Below, piece after piece: positions 19,141 through 29,073 of a stretch of DNA of 64,000 bases; position 1 is the stretch's first letter; each line of letters opens with the position of its first letter. This DNA comes from Paenibacillus amylolyticus (GTDB lineage: Bacteria; Bacillota; Bacilli; Paenibacillales; Paenibacillaceae): assembly GCF_029689945.1 (NCBI RefSeq), contig NZ_CP121451.1, forward strand, positions 1,116,001 through 1,180,000. Reading direction: 5' to 3'. The position numbers and the translations under genes are program-made. Below the pieces are notes generated by a model. That model saw only the letters and a list, made by a program, of their open reading frames with translations, did no database searches and was not told the origin of the DNA.

Positions 19141-19758
19141 ATGGACAAATTAAAGAACAGCGGATTCTATAAACTGAAGTTCTTCATAACTCCTGAAGAG
19201 TTGAAAGGTCTTTTACAGCTTTTCGAGCAGAGACAGGTGCAATTCCATCATACCAATGCTGCCCGGACAGAGCATGATTATCGTCAGGTGTATGAGGCGT
19301 ATCAGACGTTCTATCAGTATTATGTGACAGGAGAAAAGAGGAACGATGTTCATCCCTTCTTTGTATACTCCATTTCGGCTGCGTTCAATCAAGAAAGTTC
19401 AGGATTTTTTGTGAGAAATGAAGGTCTATCTTTCCCATATCACGGACAATGGGCAGAGGATGAACTGCCGTACATCATGCTTTCATTTCCGAAAGGCGTT
19501 CAAGTTAATTTGGAAGACGAAAAAGGAAAACACTATATATATGAGGATATCCGGGATCATATGCCGCTGACCTATGCGTTTTTCGATGAGATTAGGGATT
19601 TTATCAAAAAAATGACAAAACCCTTTCGCTTCTCAGCCCATGATGCCGATGCGATGAAGGAACAGAAGCCTTCTATGCGTATAAGTCATGATGCAACGCG
19701 CGATTTGAGCCAATCCTGGATTTTTAATAAATATGGACTTGTGATACATGGCAACTAG
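19141..19758 (+). CDS. hypothetical protein (~205 aa)
   Basis: Starts MDKLKNSGFYKLKFFITPEELKG. It is soluble, rich in aromatic residues and mixed alpha/beta, with no signal or membrane helix. The frame is open from 19039, but the upstream part lacks protein character. A good AAAGGAGGT at ~19061 serves no in-frame start, so either the start is at 19141 with a weak site or there is an indel upstream. Not recognised. Confidence 0.6.
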   Translation: MDKLKNSGFYKLKFFITPEELKGLLQLFEQRQVQFHHTNAARTEHDYRQVYEAYQTFYQYYVTGEKRNDVHPFFVYSISAAFNQESSGFFVRNEGLSFPYHGQWAEDELPYIMLSFPKGVQVNLEDEKGKHYIYEDIRDHMPLTYAFFDEIRDFIKKMTKPFRFSAHDADAMKEQKPSMRISHDATRDLSQSWIFNKYGLVIHGN

Positions 19759-19773
19759 GAGGAGAGAACTCTA

Positions 19774-19887
19774 ATCATTGAACCAATACAAGAAACAGAG
19801 ACACTGGCCATAGAGCTTGCCGCTGCCGCCAGAATAGAAGCAACCATATCGGGAACTACCACATATACGATATTCAATATGACTTAA
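19774..19887 (+). CDS. possible 37-residue ORF with a non-standard start
   Basis: AGGAGGAG follows the previous stop, but the open frame after it begins with ATC or ATT (IIEPIQETETLAIELAAAARIE…) rather than ATG, GTG or TTG. Either a rare start codon or a base error at 19776 would make it a small gene. A terminator follows at 19930. The rest of 19888-20106 holds no gene. Confidence 0.25.
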   Translation: MIEPIQETETLAIELAAAARIEATISGTTTYTIFNMT

Positions 19888-19929
19888 TTAGCTCATTACA
19901 ATGATAGGGAGTTTAGGTCTATCATTCTC

Positions 19930-19965
19930 GAACCACCTTTGTACGGTAAAGGGTGGTTCTTTTTC
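19930..19965 (+). terminator. terminator
   Basis: GAACCACC/GGTGGTTC perfect stem with a 14-base loop and TTTTT. Confidence 0.75.
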
Positions 19966-20106
19966 GTGTTTAAAAACGACATCAAGCTACCAGTTCCCTC
20001 TTAACCATCGGACATATACACTTTTTCAGCCTTGTCCACTTCTATCCCTGACCAAATTCCAATCTATTGCATTTAATAAACTATCAAAATAAAGGAGGTT
20101 TTGAGA

Positions 20107-20439
20107 ATGGGAAATAGAGGAGTTCGGAGTTATCCCCCGGTTCGAATTTACAATTCCACATCTTTTACTGCCACAGGAAGGGTAGAGTATGCCTCTCTCT
20201 TTTGCAGCGATGACAACTATGCGGTACAGCGTGAGGAGACTTGGCAGGCTTCTTCACGTGGAGCGTGCCTGGTAACTAGAATCACCGCGACGGTTAGAAC
20301 ACCGAGTGGCAACATCGAAGCTGAACCATATACGTCCTCGGGCACGTCCTACAGCCAATTTGCCATCATACAGGTAGGACCAAACCGTTTCCAGGTTACT
20401 CGTGTAGTAAGTACACCGAGACGAGGCTGCCGGAAGTAA
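20107..20439 (+). CDS. hypothetical beta-rich small protein
   Basis: 110 aa, starting MGNRGVRSYPPVRIYNSTS. It is rich in Ser, Thr, Tyr and Val in alternating pattern, suggesting a beta-sandwich. Two Cys occur (LFCSDDN, RGACLVT) plus one near the end (RRGCRK). AAAGGAGG lies ~8 bases before the ATG. No signal peptide. The context next to a YheC/YheD-like gene hints at a spore-surface role, but that is only a guess. Confidence 0.65.
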   Translation: MGNRGVRSYPPVRIYNSTSFTATGRVEYASLFCSDDNYAVQREETWQASSRGACLVTRITATVRTPSGNIEAEPYTSSGTSYSQFAIIQVGPNRFQVTRVVSTPRRGCRK

Positions 20440-20491
20440 GAATGCAGGATACGAACGTAATCAGAGTAGTAGTCCCCATTCAATACAAAGC

Positions 20492-20528
20492 AACGACTCG
20501 CCCCATCTACTAAGGGCGAGTCGTTTCC
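20492..20528. terminator. bidirectional terminator
   Basis: AACGACTCGCCC/GGGCGAGTCGTT perfect 12-bp stem between convergent genes. Confidence 0.8.
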
Positions 20529-20546
20529 TTATCATGACATGGCGAA

Positions 20547-21269
20547 TCAATGCTTCTGATACCACAATATGCGGCGATACATGGAGGAATCTTTCATGCG
20601 GCGGAAAGGGCGCAAGTCGGGGCGATAATTACCTTCAATAATCCAGATCCGGGCTTTCTGGTCGATTCCAATGTCAAAGCCGACTTGTCTAAGATCGGGG
20701 TTGTGTTCTGCCAGTTGTTTGGCAGCGAGGAGGGCAGTTCGTTCTGCCTGGACCAACAAAGTTCGACCTCCCACACGTGCGAGTTGCAGTGCCTTAAGTG
20801 CAGGCATGGTACGGCTGGCCACATTCGTGACCAGATATCCTCGTGATGCGACCTTGGCATAAGCGCCAGTTACTTTCCACTTCGATGGCGCTTCCTTTTT
20901 GCGCTGAACCATGATTCGAAGATCAAACGGTTTGTTGCGAATTCGAGCCAAGTGCAGGCGTTGTTGAACAATGTAGGTGCGATCTTTATAGGATTTGTCG
21001 AGCCATTCAAGCAACTGATCTGTATTAAGCAGGGTAATGGTCTGATTCTCATTCTGAATTCGATAGGTATTGGAACGCTGACGTTCAATGAACACGATAT
21101 CCCTTCCATAACTTCCATTGCAAGGTTTCAGGACTAAGCCTGGGTAGTGTTGCAGCATGTTTGTTAAGGATTCCTTCTCTAGAAGCTGTGTCTCGGGTAA
21201 CCGCTCGGCGAGTAAAGGCACACTGTGGAGCATGCGATACTGCAACCATTTGTCTCGTTGGAATAACAT
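20547..21269 (-). CDS. YheC/YheD-family ATP-grasp protein (spore coat-associated)
   Basis: 240-aa ATP-grasp-like protein. It has GLVLKPCNGSYGRDIVFI (nucleotide-binding strand), FDLRIMVQR, and WIIEGNYRPDLRPF near the C-terminus where ATP-grasp enzymes bind metal. B. subtilis YheC and YheD are spore-associated proteins of unknown reaction. It is shorter than YheC (~360 aa), keeping the core. Transcribed alone. Confidence 0.82.
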   Translation of the reverse strand: MLFQRDKWLQYRMLHSVPLLAERLPETQLLEKESLTNMLQHYPGLVLKPCNGSYGRDIVFIERQRSNTYRIQNENQTITLLNTDQLLEWLDKSYKDRTYIVQQRLHLARIRNKPFDLRIMVQRKKEAPSKWKVTGAYAKVASRGYLVTNVASRTMPALKALQLARVGGRTLLVQAERTALLAAKQLAEHNPDLRQVGFDIGIDQKARIWIIEGNYRPDLRPFRRMKDSSMYRRILWYQKH

Positions 21270-21502
21270 CGAATCACTGCCTTTTTAAGGGTCTATAGTA
21301 ATTCTAATTTATATAAGTTATCCATATAAGCTGTCATTCGTCTAAATTGGAGCGGAAAAGTGCGAATCACTGCATGTTTTACAACTTTCATGGATATTCA
21401 AGATTGCAAACTTGTTCGTTTACTGTCCAACCTTACGATGGTATACTCACAATATTCAAACCAGATTTTTGATAAAATATGTCGAATTGAGGCTTAATTA
21501 GG

Positions 21503-22596
21503 ATGATTACAACTGAACAAAAGGACGGACCAATCATCCTTATTCCATCGCTGGAACCAGATGAGAGACTTCTATTCTATGTCCGTCAATTGAGAGACTA
21601 TGGATTTATCCATATTGTCATAGTAGACGACGGATCGGGAGAGGCATATCAGCACATCTTCGAGGAACTCGGAGAGAACGGATGCGCGCTGCTGAGACAT
21701 GCAGACAATCAGGGAAAAGGTGCTGCACTCAAGACAGGCTTCCGTTATATTGCACAACAATATGGAGCGGCTTCTTTTGTAGTTACTGCCGATTCGGACG
21801 GGCAGCATGCAGCGGAAGATGTATATCGTATAGCCCAAGAAGCCAGGCTTCATCCAGACTCGTTGGTGCTTGGTGTAAGGAACTTTAGTGAGGGGGACAT
21901 ACCGCCAAAGTCTTTGTTCGGCAATCGAATGACCTCCTTTATTTTTGCTATGTTGTATGGTAGAAAATTGTCAGATACCCAGACCGGGCTTCGTGCCTTC
22001 GGCCCAGGGCTGCTTGCGTTTATGCAGGATGTACGCGGTATTCGGTTTGAATATGAGCTTCAGATGCTCATCTCGTGCATTCAATCCGGCATACCGATTC
22101 ATACCATGCCCATCCAAGTCATTTATGAAAATGGCAATGCGGGAACTCATTTTAAAGCAATTCAGGATAGTGCTCGAGTCATGGGGTGTTGTTCTCCAAT
22201 TTCCTGCGTTTCATATCATCGTCAGTGGCGAGTTCTGTTGTTGATCTGGGCATTGCCTGGTTTCTGATCGACGCGTTGCGGCCCGTGTTGGGTGAGCAGC
22301 ATTATCTAAGAATTCTGCTCGCAACCGTGATAGCGAGAATTATTTCTATTGTCGTCAACTATGTACTGAACAGACATTTTGTATTCCGCAAGGAAGATAG
22401 CCAGGGAAGTCTATGGCGCTATCTAACGTTATGCGGAGTGGTGATTCTGCTTTCCAGTACCGGCGTATATCTATTCCATACCGTTCTCTTCGTAGATGAG
22501 AAATTGGCGAAATTCGTCTGTGATGCCTTGCTGTTCCTGCTCAGTTTCCAATTGCAGCGAAGATGGGTATTTGCAGCAAGGAGGAAGCAGCTGTAG
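21503..22596 (+). CDS. bifunctional GT2 glycosyltransferase/GtrA flippase-like protein (frameshifted)
   Basis: The N-terminal ~220 residues are a GT-A transferase like dolichol-phosphate mannose synthase (IVIVDDGSGE, then VVTADSDGQH with the DxD-type motif, and DTQTGLRAF). The C-terminal ~130 residues are a four-helix GtrA domain (FLRFISSSVASSVVDLG, NYVLNRHFVF, SFQLQRRWVF). The G4 run at 22183-22186 lacks one G; restoring it gives SARVMGVLFSNF and a continuous 364-aa protein. It probably charges a polyprenyl phosphate with a sugar and helps move it across the membrane. The stop TAG overlaps the GTG of the next gene. Confidence 0.85.
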
Positions 22597-24886
22597 TGCA
22601 AAACGAAAAAAGGCAGAATATCTTTTTATCATCACGATGATTTTGATGTCGATATATCTGATATGGCGTACGTTCTTTACATTGCCTTGGGGTGAAGGCG
22701 TGCTGAACGTTATCTTTGGTATGCTGCTGATTGTGGCTGAAGCGGTCACCGTACTGACCACCTTTGAATTATTCTTTCAGAAGATGCAAAAAGAACGTAC
22801 ACAGCTCGACTTTCCAATCGTCCCGCCGGAATATTATCCGGATGTGGATGTATTTATCGCTACCCATAATGAACCCGTTGATCTGTTATATAAAACCGTT
22901 AATGCCTGTACGTTCATGGATTACCCCGACAAGCAGAAGGTTCATATATATATCTGTGACGATGGAGCAAGACCTGAGGTGGAGGAGCTTGCCAGACAGT
23001 TTGGTGTAGGATATCTGGGGTTCCCCGGTAACAAGGATGCCAAGTCTGGTAATCTAAATAACGCCCTGAGCAAAAGCTCCTCTCCGCTCATTGCAACGTT
23101 TGATGCCGATATGATTCCACAGCACACCTTTTTGATGAAAACCGTCCCCTATTTTATGCTCTCCACCTTTATTAAGGAGAATGAGGAATGGCGTCTTCGC
23201 CGCGAGGATGAGATGGACCCCACATTCAAGCTCGGGCTGGTACAGACGCCGCAGAGCTTCTACAATCCGGATCTATTTCAGTTTAATCTGTATGCAGAGC
23301 AAGGCATTCCGAATGAACAGGATTTCTTCTCCAGGGAAGTGAACATCCTGCGTAATGCCTCCAATGCGGTAGCCTATACAGGCAGTAATACGATCATTTC
23401 CCGTCAAGGTATGGAAGACATCGGAGGTTTTCCGCTCAATACGATCACCGAGGACTTTGAGACAAGCATCCGCTTGCAGCAGGAAGGTTACATTACCTAT
23501 GCGACGCAAGAGGTTCAGGCTGCCGGGCAGACGACAACCACAGTCAAGAGCATGATCAAGCAACGGATTCGCTGGGCAAGGGGCATTATTCAGAGCCTGC
23601 AGAATACGCGTGCACCTATATCCGGGAAGCTTCCTTTTTGGACGAGAGTGACCTACTTAAGCAGTTTCTTATACTGGTGGTCCTTCTTTAACCGCTTGAT
23701 CTTCATTTTGTCCCCTATTTTATTTGCATTGTTCGACTTCCAGATTGTAAATACAACCTTCTGGCAAATCTTAATATTCTGGCTTCCATCCTATTTCTTC
23801 TACAGTGTATCCATGCGATATCTGTCCAGCAATATTCGGAATCAGCGATGGAGTCAGGTTATCGACACGATATTTATGCCTTATCTGATCTGGCCTGTTA
23901 TCCTGGAAACGGTGGGCATTCGCGAGAAAAAATTCAAGGTTACCAACAAAAGCAGAGCGAACGGTCGACAATGGATGTCTTCTCTGTTATATGCACTTCC
24001 GCATATCTTGCTGTTGTTGCTCTCCATTGCAGCTATAATTCGGTATGTCAACGGCAAGTACGGGATCGCGCTGTTCTTCAGCAGTATCATTATTTTCTGG
24101 CTGGTTCATAACATGATCGCGCTATGTTACGCCCTGTTCTTCATGATTGGCCGTCGTGCGTATCGGGAGACAGAACGGATTCGGGCGCAGGAAGATGTTA
24201 CGATTTACGATCAAGCCAACAATCTGCGATATCAGGCCAAGACGGTGGATGTATCCGAACAAGGGATTGCCTTTTATGTCCCTTATCCCATTTATTTGGC
24301 TGAGCAGAAGGTCATCTCTCTGGTTGTCAAAACCGAGCGATATGAAGCGAGCCTCGATGCAGTTATCGTGTATGTAAAACAGGATGGAGAGGGCTGGCGT
24401 TACTCCGCAACGGTTCAGCCGGTCGATGAGCATGATAACCGTCAATACATGCAGATCATCTATGACCGTAAACACTCATTGCCAGAGCAGATGAACATGT
24501 GGGATACGGCTTATGACGATATGTTACGTAATGTGAAAAAACGGATTGTACAACCCAGATCGGATCAGCGGAAAATGCCGCGGCTTTCCCTTCAGCTTCC
24601 AGTTCATTTCACCAACGGTGCAAGCTGTACGCTGCGCAGCTTCAATTATCGTTTCTTCTCGGCGAAGGGATTCCATGGTGATATTACAGAGGGATCGGTC
24701 GTTACTTTTTATACGCAGAGTAATATTGAAGTCATTTTGAAACATACGGGGAAAACGACAGCCCGTGAGCACGAAGTACTTCTTTCGGTAGAGAATATCG
24801 ATGATATGGTGGAGAAGGGTCTGATCGACCAATTGCTGACGGATCTGATTGAGCCACATTCTAATCGTTCCACCAGAGAAGGTTAG
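22596..24886 (+). CDS. cellulose-synthase-like GT2 with PilZ domain (frameshift at start)
   Basis: Processive membrane glycosyltransferase, ~763 aa. The GTG at 22596 has AAGGAGGAAG upstream; one A missing from the A6 run at 22606-22611 shifts the frame. Two N-terminal helices come first, then the GT-A core with CDDGARP, TFDADMIP, TITEDFETS and QRIRW (the D, DxD, TED and QxxRW set). Further membrane helices follow, then a PilZ domain with RETER (RxxxR) and DVSEQG (DxSxxG), the two c-di-GMP-binding motifs. The ~190 residues after it hold another PilZ-like segment. Activation by c-di-GMP is inferred. It lies between GT2-GtrA and a GT-C-like gene. Confidence 0.88.
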
Positions 24887-24897
24887 GGGAGATAACA

Positions 24898-26757
24898 ATG
24901 CTCATTGTGCTTCATTTTGTGATGGGAGTTTTATTGATAATCTCCTTTGTTGGTTATATGCAGTTTGTTCGGAGGACACTTGCACTGCGGTGGGAGTTTA
25001 TCCCTGTATTTGTGTTTTCCTCGATTGCCTGCATCGTATATTTCGCTGGCTTGGCAGGTCAGCTCTTTATTGGAAGTATTATTGTGTTGATACTAGGCTT
25101 GGTGTTGGTTAGAGGTACGCTGGTTCGAGCTGTCCGACAAGGGACCAAAACCAAACCGAATGTATTGTTCTCGTTATTTCAGATTTCTTTTCTGGGTGGA
25201 ACGTTTATCTTTTTGCTGATTCTGTTCCAAAATGAATTGACACACTACGATAACTTTTCGCACTGGGCCATTGTGTTGAAGCAGTTGTTGAGTACGAATG
25301 CCTTTCCGACACCAGACTCCAGCCTGATTGATTTTAAAAACTATCCGCTGGGGACTTCGTCATTTATATATTATGTCTGCCGCTTCATGGGGCATTCCCA
25401 GTCCGTGATGCTTTTGGCACAGGGGTTGCTTATCTTTTCCTGTTTTTATGCCATGTTTGGCATCGTTTCAGAGAAGAAGCGATTTCTTCTGTACGCGTTT
25501 CTCGGACTCGGGTTATCTACGCTTTCTTTTTTCAACCTTACGATTCGGATTACCAACCTGCTCGTGGATTTCTTGCTTCCGATCTACGCGCTAGCGATCC
25601 TGGCGGCGATTTACCAATATCGGAATGAGATCATGAAGGCATGTATAGTTGTTCTTCCGCTTGCGGGATTGCTGACGATCATCAAAAGCACAGGGATTAT
25701 TTTCGCCGCAATCGGCCTGATCTTCCTGGTGTATACATGGTTGAGAAATGGGCAGCGCTCGAACTGGAAAGTCGGACTGGCGGTGCTGGGTACTCTTGGC
25801 GGCTCGTTCCTTCCGTATTTCGGCTGGAGCTGGCGAATGGCGACGGTATTCCAAGGGATTGAGAACAAGTTCGAGGGAACAGCCGCGGTGATCAAAGCGG
25901 GCAAGACGGGAGAGCAGAAATGGGAGATTCTGACGCTCTTCCTGAAATCAAGCATGGATATCACGTCCAGGCCTGTGCTCGGTATTGTACTCTTCCAGCT
26001 TGTCGCGATCGGTGCTTCGATATTTGCCGTTGTTGTGCTCAAGAAGAAGTGGAACTTATGGAAAGCATTAATTGCGTTGGACGTTGTAGTGTTACTTTAC
26101 TATGCAGGCATCCTGGCGTTGTATCTCTTCTCCATGCCTGTCGATGAGGCCATTGTCCTGGCAGGATTTGAGCGTTATGCATCCAGTATCGTGGTCCTGT
26201 TCGCCGGTGGACTGGTGTTGTGTGCTGCGATTGATCTGGAGCGTTCATTCCACTACCGGATCGGTGAAGTGCCTGATTATCAATCTTTTAAGACGGTTAA
26301 GACGAAGGGTCATTATCAAAAAGGCATTATCGGGTGTATGGCGGTTGCGGCCACCATTCTTTTGTCGGAATACAATGGTATCTTGTCTATCGCCAAAAGT
26401 TATGATACAACGCTCCCTTACAAGATTCATGCGGTTACCGGTGATCGGTGGTACCCAGGTGGGCAGGAGGATAACAACAGATATCTCTTCTACGCCTCAG
26501 ACAAGGACCAGCAGGTCACGAACTATTACATGCAATATGTAGGGAAGTATTTCTTGTATGCTCCACATGTGGACGGGATCGTATTGTTCTATGAGGACAA
26601 TATGGACAACCTTCTGAGCGGCTACGATTATCTGGTGGTCGTCGAGACGGATCTCAACGCCAAGTATTTGTTGAAAAAACACTATGGCATTGACATGCAA
26701 GAGGGTATCTACAAAATCACCCGTTCCGGGGATCAGATCATGCTTACGTTGACTTGA
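24898..26757 (+). CDS. multi-pass membrane GT-C-like glycosyltransferase
   Basis: 619 aa with about 12-13 hydrophobic helices and a C-terminal extracytoplasmic tail (~490-619). The early loop sequence HYDNFSHWAIVLKQLL after helix 4 resembles the acidic active-site loop of GT-C enzymes using lipid-linked sugars. The exact family is not certain. Eleven bases separate it from the synthase gene, so the three genes form one operon. It may add side groups to the polymer using the lipid-sugar made by the GT2-GtrA protein. Confidence 0.65.
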   Translation: MLIVLHFVMGVLLIISFVGYMQFVRRTLALRWEFIPVFVFSSIACIVYFAGLAGQLFIGSIIVLILGLVLVRGTLVRAVRQGTKTKPNVLFSLFQISFLGGTFIFLLILFQNELTHYDNFSHWAIVLKQLLSTNAFPTPDSSLIDFKNYPLGTSSFIYYVCRFMGHSQSVMLLAQGLLIFSCFYAMFGIVSEKKRFLLYAFLGLGLSTLSFFNLTIRITNLLVDFLLPIYALAILAAIYQYRNEIMKACIVVLPLAGLLTIIKSTGIIFAAIGLIFLVYTWLRNGQRSNWKVGLAVLGTLGGSFLPYFGWSWRMATVFQGIENKFEGTAAVIKAGKTGEQKWEILTLFLKSSMDITSRPVLGIVLFQLVAIGASIFAVVVLKKKWNLWKALIALDVVVLLYYAGILALYLFSMPVDEAIVLAGFERYASSIVVLFAGGLVLCAAIDLERSFHYRIGEVPDYQSFKTVKTKGHYQKGIIGCMAVAATILLSEYNGILSIAKSYDTTLPYKIHAVTGDRWYPGGQEDNNRYLFYASDKDQQVTNYYMQYVGKYFLYAPHVDGIVLFYEDNMDNLLSGYDYLVVVETDLNAKYLLKKHYGIDMQEGIYKITRSGDQIMLTLT

Positions 26758-26834
26758 GTTAGGATGATGATGTTCTATTTTCGGATCGTCGGACGGGATA
26801 AGCTCCATATTCGGGGAATGTGCAAAACAACAAC

Positions 26835-26871
26835 TAAAAGCTGTACGGACATCATCCGTATGGCTTTTTAG
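26835..26871 (+). terminator. terminator of the glycosyltransferase operon
   Basis: Stem AAAAGC…TACGGA/TCCGTA…GCTTTTT with a 5-base loop. Confidence 0.75.
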
Positions 26872-26994
26872 TGCTCGTCAAATAAGATACAATGATACTT
26901 GTAGATAGCGGAAAGCCGCATTGAAGAGAGGCTTCCATGAAATTATGATGGGGCCGCATTCACACGTCTAAATCCATCTCAAAGTGGTGAACTC

Positions 26995-28209
26995 ATGAAG
27001 GAACTGCACAACCCGATTAATAGGAAAACGTATTACATTTCCATGCTAACCATCATTGCTCTGATGTTATCTGGATTAGTCCTGTCCACGACCGAATTGA
27101 AGGGGATTACGGCGGGGTATGTGATCCATTGTCTATGTGTTACCGTGCTATCCGTATGTTTATTGATGTATCCAAAGGTAGAGACGTTTCCCTTTCGATT
27201 AAGCATTATTCTGATTGGATTCGCTTACTTCTACACACTTGCTTTTTTATATCCCCAGTCATGGACCAACTATATTCTCATCTGTCTTCTTCCAGCCCTC
27301 GCCATCCTGTTCTATGATCTGAAATTATTCTATTGCTCATTGATTCTTAACGGGATTTTGCTTCTCTTAACGTTTGGTTACAATCTTCTGTATAACCAAG
27401 GAAACGAGTACGCGTATTTACATACGGATGTGGTAGGCAATTTTATTAATATTATGGCGAGCCAGGTCATTCTCTTTCTTATTTTCCACCTGACCATTTC
27501 CCGGATGAGGAAGCAACAACTGTATTTGGAGCAACTACAGCAATCGGAGCGTTTGAAAATGATCGCCAATTTAACTGCTGCTGTCGCACATGAAATTCGA
27601 AATCCGGTGACGGTTGTAAGAGGTTTCTTGCAGTTATATCGAGAAGATACAACTTTTGAGCAACCGGTGAGGAATAAGTTTGCTTTAATGATTGATGAGC
27701 TGAATACCGTCGAGCAGGTAACCTCCCAATTCCTGACTCTTGCCAAACCCAATAGAGAACTAAGGCCAGAGAAGGTCGATGTTAAGGAGGTTCTTGAAGG
27801 TGTGACGGGTCTGCTCAGCTCCTATGCAATGTTATCGAATAAACATATAGAGGTACAGGCGGAAGAGGACTGCATGATTCGCATTAATACCATTGAGTTC
27901 AAGCAGTTACTGATCAATCTTATCAAAAATGCACTGGAAGCCTCGGATACAGGGACAACCGTCAACGTATCCGCCAAGCGATTGAAGCAGTGGGTGGAGA
28001 TGCGAATAACGGATCAGGGAAGCGGCATGACAGACGAAGAAGTGAAGTCGCTGGGGACTCCGTTCTATTCATTGAAGACCAATGGAACGGGACTGGGTTT
28101 AATGATCTGTTACAATATCGTGGAAAAGTATGAGGGAACGATTGAATACCAGAGCGCAAAGGGTCGGGGTACCTCGGTAACTATTCGCTTTTTAGCTAAA
28201 ATGGACTAG
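26995..28209 (+). CDS. membrane sensor histidine kinase (sporulation-kinase-like)
   Basis: 404 aa. Six N-terminal helices without a large outer domain are followed by a cytoplasmic kinase: H-box AAVAHEIRNPVTVVRG (~195), N-box LINLIKNALEAS, and ITDQGSGM and GTGLGLMICYNIVEKYEG. The architecture resembles KinB of the Spo0A phosphorelay. No response regulator gene is adjacent, which also fits a phosphorelay kinase. The role in sporulation is inferred. Confidence 0.85.
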   Translation: MKELHNPINRKTYYISMLTIIALMLSGLVLSTTELKGITAGYVIHCLCVTVLSVCLLMYPKVETFPFRLSIILIGFAYFYTLAFLYPQSWTNYILICLLPALAILFYDLKLFYCSLILNGILLLLTFGYNLLYNQGNEYAYLHTDVVGNFINIMASQVILFLIFHLTISRMRKQQLYLEQLQQSERLKMIANLTAAVAHEIRNPVTVVRGFLQLYREDTTFEQPVRNKFALMIDELNTVEQVTSQFLTLAKPNRELRPEKVDVKEVLEGVTGLLSSYAMLSNKHIEVQAEEDCMIRINTIEFKQLLINLIKNALEASDTGTTVNVSAKRLKQWVEMRITDQGSGMTDEEVKSLGTPFYSLKTNGTGLGLMICYNIVEKYEGTIEYQSAKGRGTSVTIRFLAKMD

Positions 28210-28224
28210 GCTTAATAATAAGAT

Positions 28225-28266
28225 AGCGGCAGTGGGGACAAAGGCATCTTTGTCTCCGCTGCTGCT
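28225..28266. terminator. hairpin between convergent genes
   Basis: A long stem AGCGGCAG…ACAAAG/CTTTGT…CTGCTGCT without a clear T-run; probably a bidirectional terminator. Confidence 0.5.
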
Positions 28267-28272
28267 ATTCGT

Positions 28273-29073
28273 CTATCGCGTGTGATATCGCCCCTTGGGC
28301 ACCACCATCGGTGACCCCGAAACGGGGTCTTCAATCACGGTACAATCCAATCCAAAAATGTCTCGGACCTGCGGGGCTGTTATGACCTCTGCGGGCCTAC
28401 CCTCAGCCACAAGCTTCCCAGTGTGAAGCGCAAAGATATGATCCGCATAACGCGCTGATAAGTTGATATCGTGCAGTACCATTACAATGGTCGTTCCGTG
28501 TTTGCGATTCAGCTCGGTAAGCAAGTCCAGAATCTCGACTTGATACGTGATGTCCAGGAAGGTCGTCGGCTCATCGAGAAAGAGGATATCCGTCTGTTGC
28601 GCAAGCGCCATGGCAATCCACACACGCTGACGTTGCCCGCCTGAAAGCTCGTCAATATTGTGATTGGCAAACTCGGTGATGTTCATGATGGTCATGGCTT
28701 CGGCCACAGCCTCATAATCCTTCTTGGTCCATCCACTGAATAAGGATTGGTGTGGAAACCTTCCACGACCCACCAGATCAGCTACCGAGATCCCCTCTGG
28801 AACAATGGGAGACTGCGGGAGCAATCCGATTACGCGAGCCAATTGTTTGGGCGGGATCTTGCTAATGGCTTTGCCGTCCAGCGTAACACTGCCTGATGTA
28901 GGCTTAATGAGTCTGGCCATCGTTTTCAAAAGGGTGGACTTACCGCAACCGTTAGAGCCAATAATGACACTTATTTGGTTGCTTGGTATAACGATGTCCA
29001 CTCCATGGATAATGGTTTTATTTTCATATCCAGCAACGAGTTGTTTTGCTTCAAATATATGTGTCGGTTTCAT
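28273..29073 (-). CDS. iron-siderophore ABC transporter ATP-binding protein
   Basis: FecE/FhuC-type ATPase, 266 aa, powering siderophore uptake from the cytoplasmic face. Walker A GSNGCGKSTLL, Q-loop LLPQSPIVPEG, signature LSGGQRQR, Walker B ILFLDEPTTFLD, H-loop VLHDINLS. Its ATG overlaps the permease stop (TAATG). It is the last gene of the operon. Confidence 0.93.
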   Translation of the reverse strand: MKPTHIFEAKQLVAGYENKTIIHGVDIVIPSNQISVIIGSNGCGKSTLLKTMARLIKPTSGSVTLDGKAISKIPPKQLARVIGLLPQSPIVPEGISVADLVGRGRFPHQSLFSGWTKKDYEAVAEAMTIMNITEFANHNIDELSGGQRQRVWIAMALAQQTDILFLDEPTTFLDITYQVEILDLLTELNRKHGTTIVMVLHDINLSARYADHIFALHTGKLVAEGRPAEVITAPQVRDIFGLDCTVIEDPVSGSPMVVPKGRYHTR

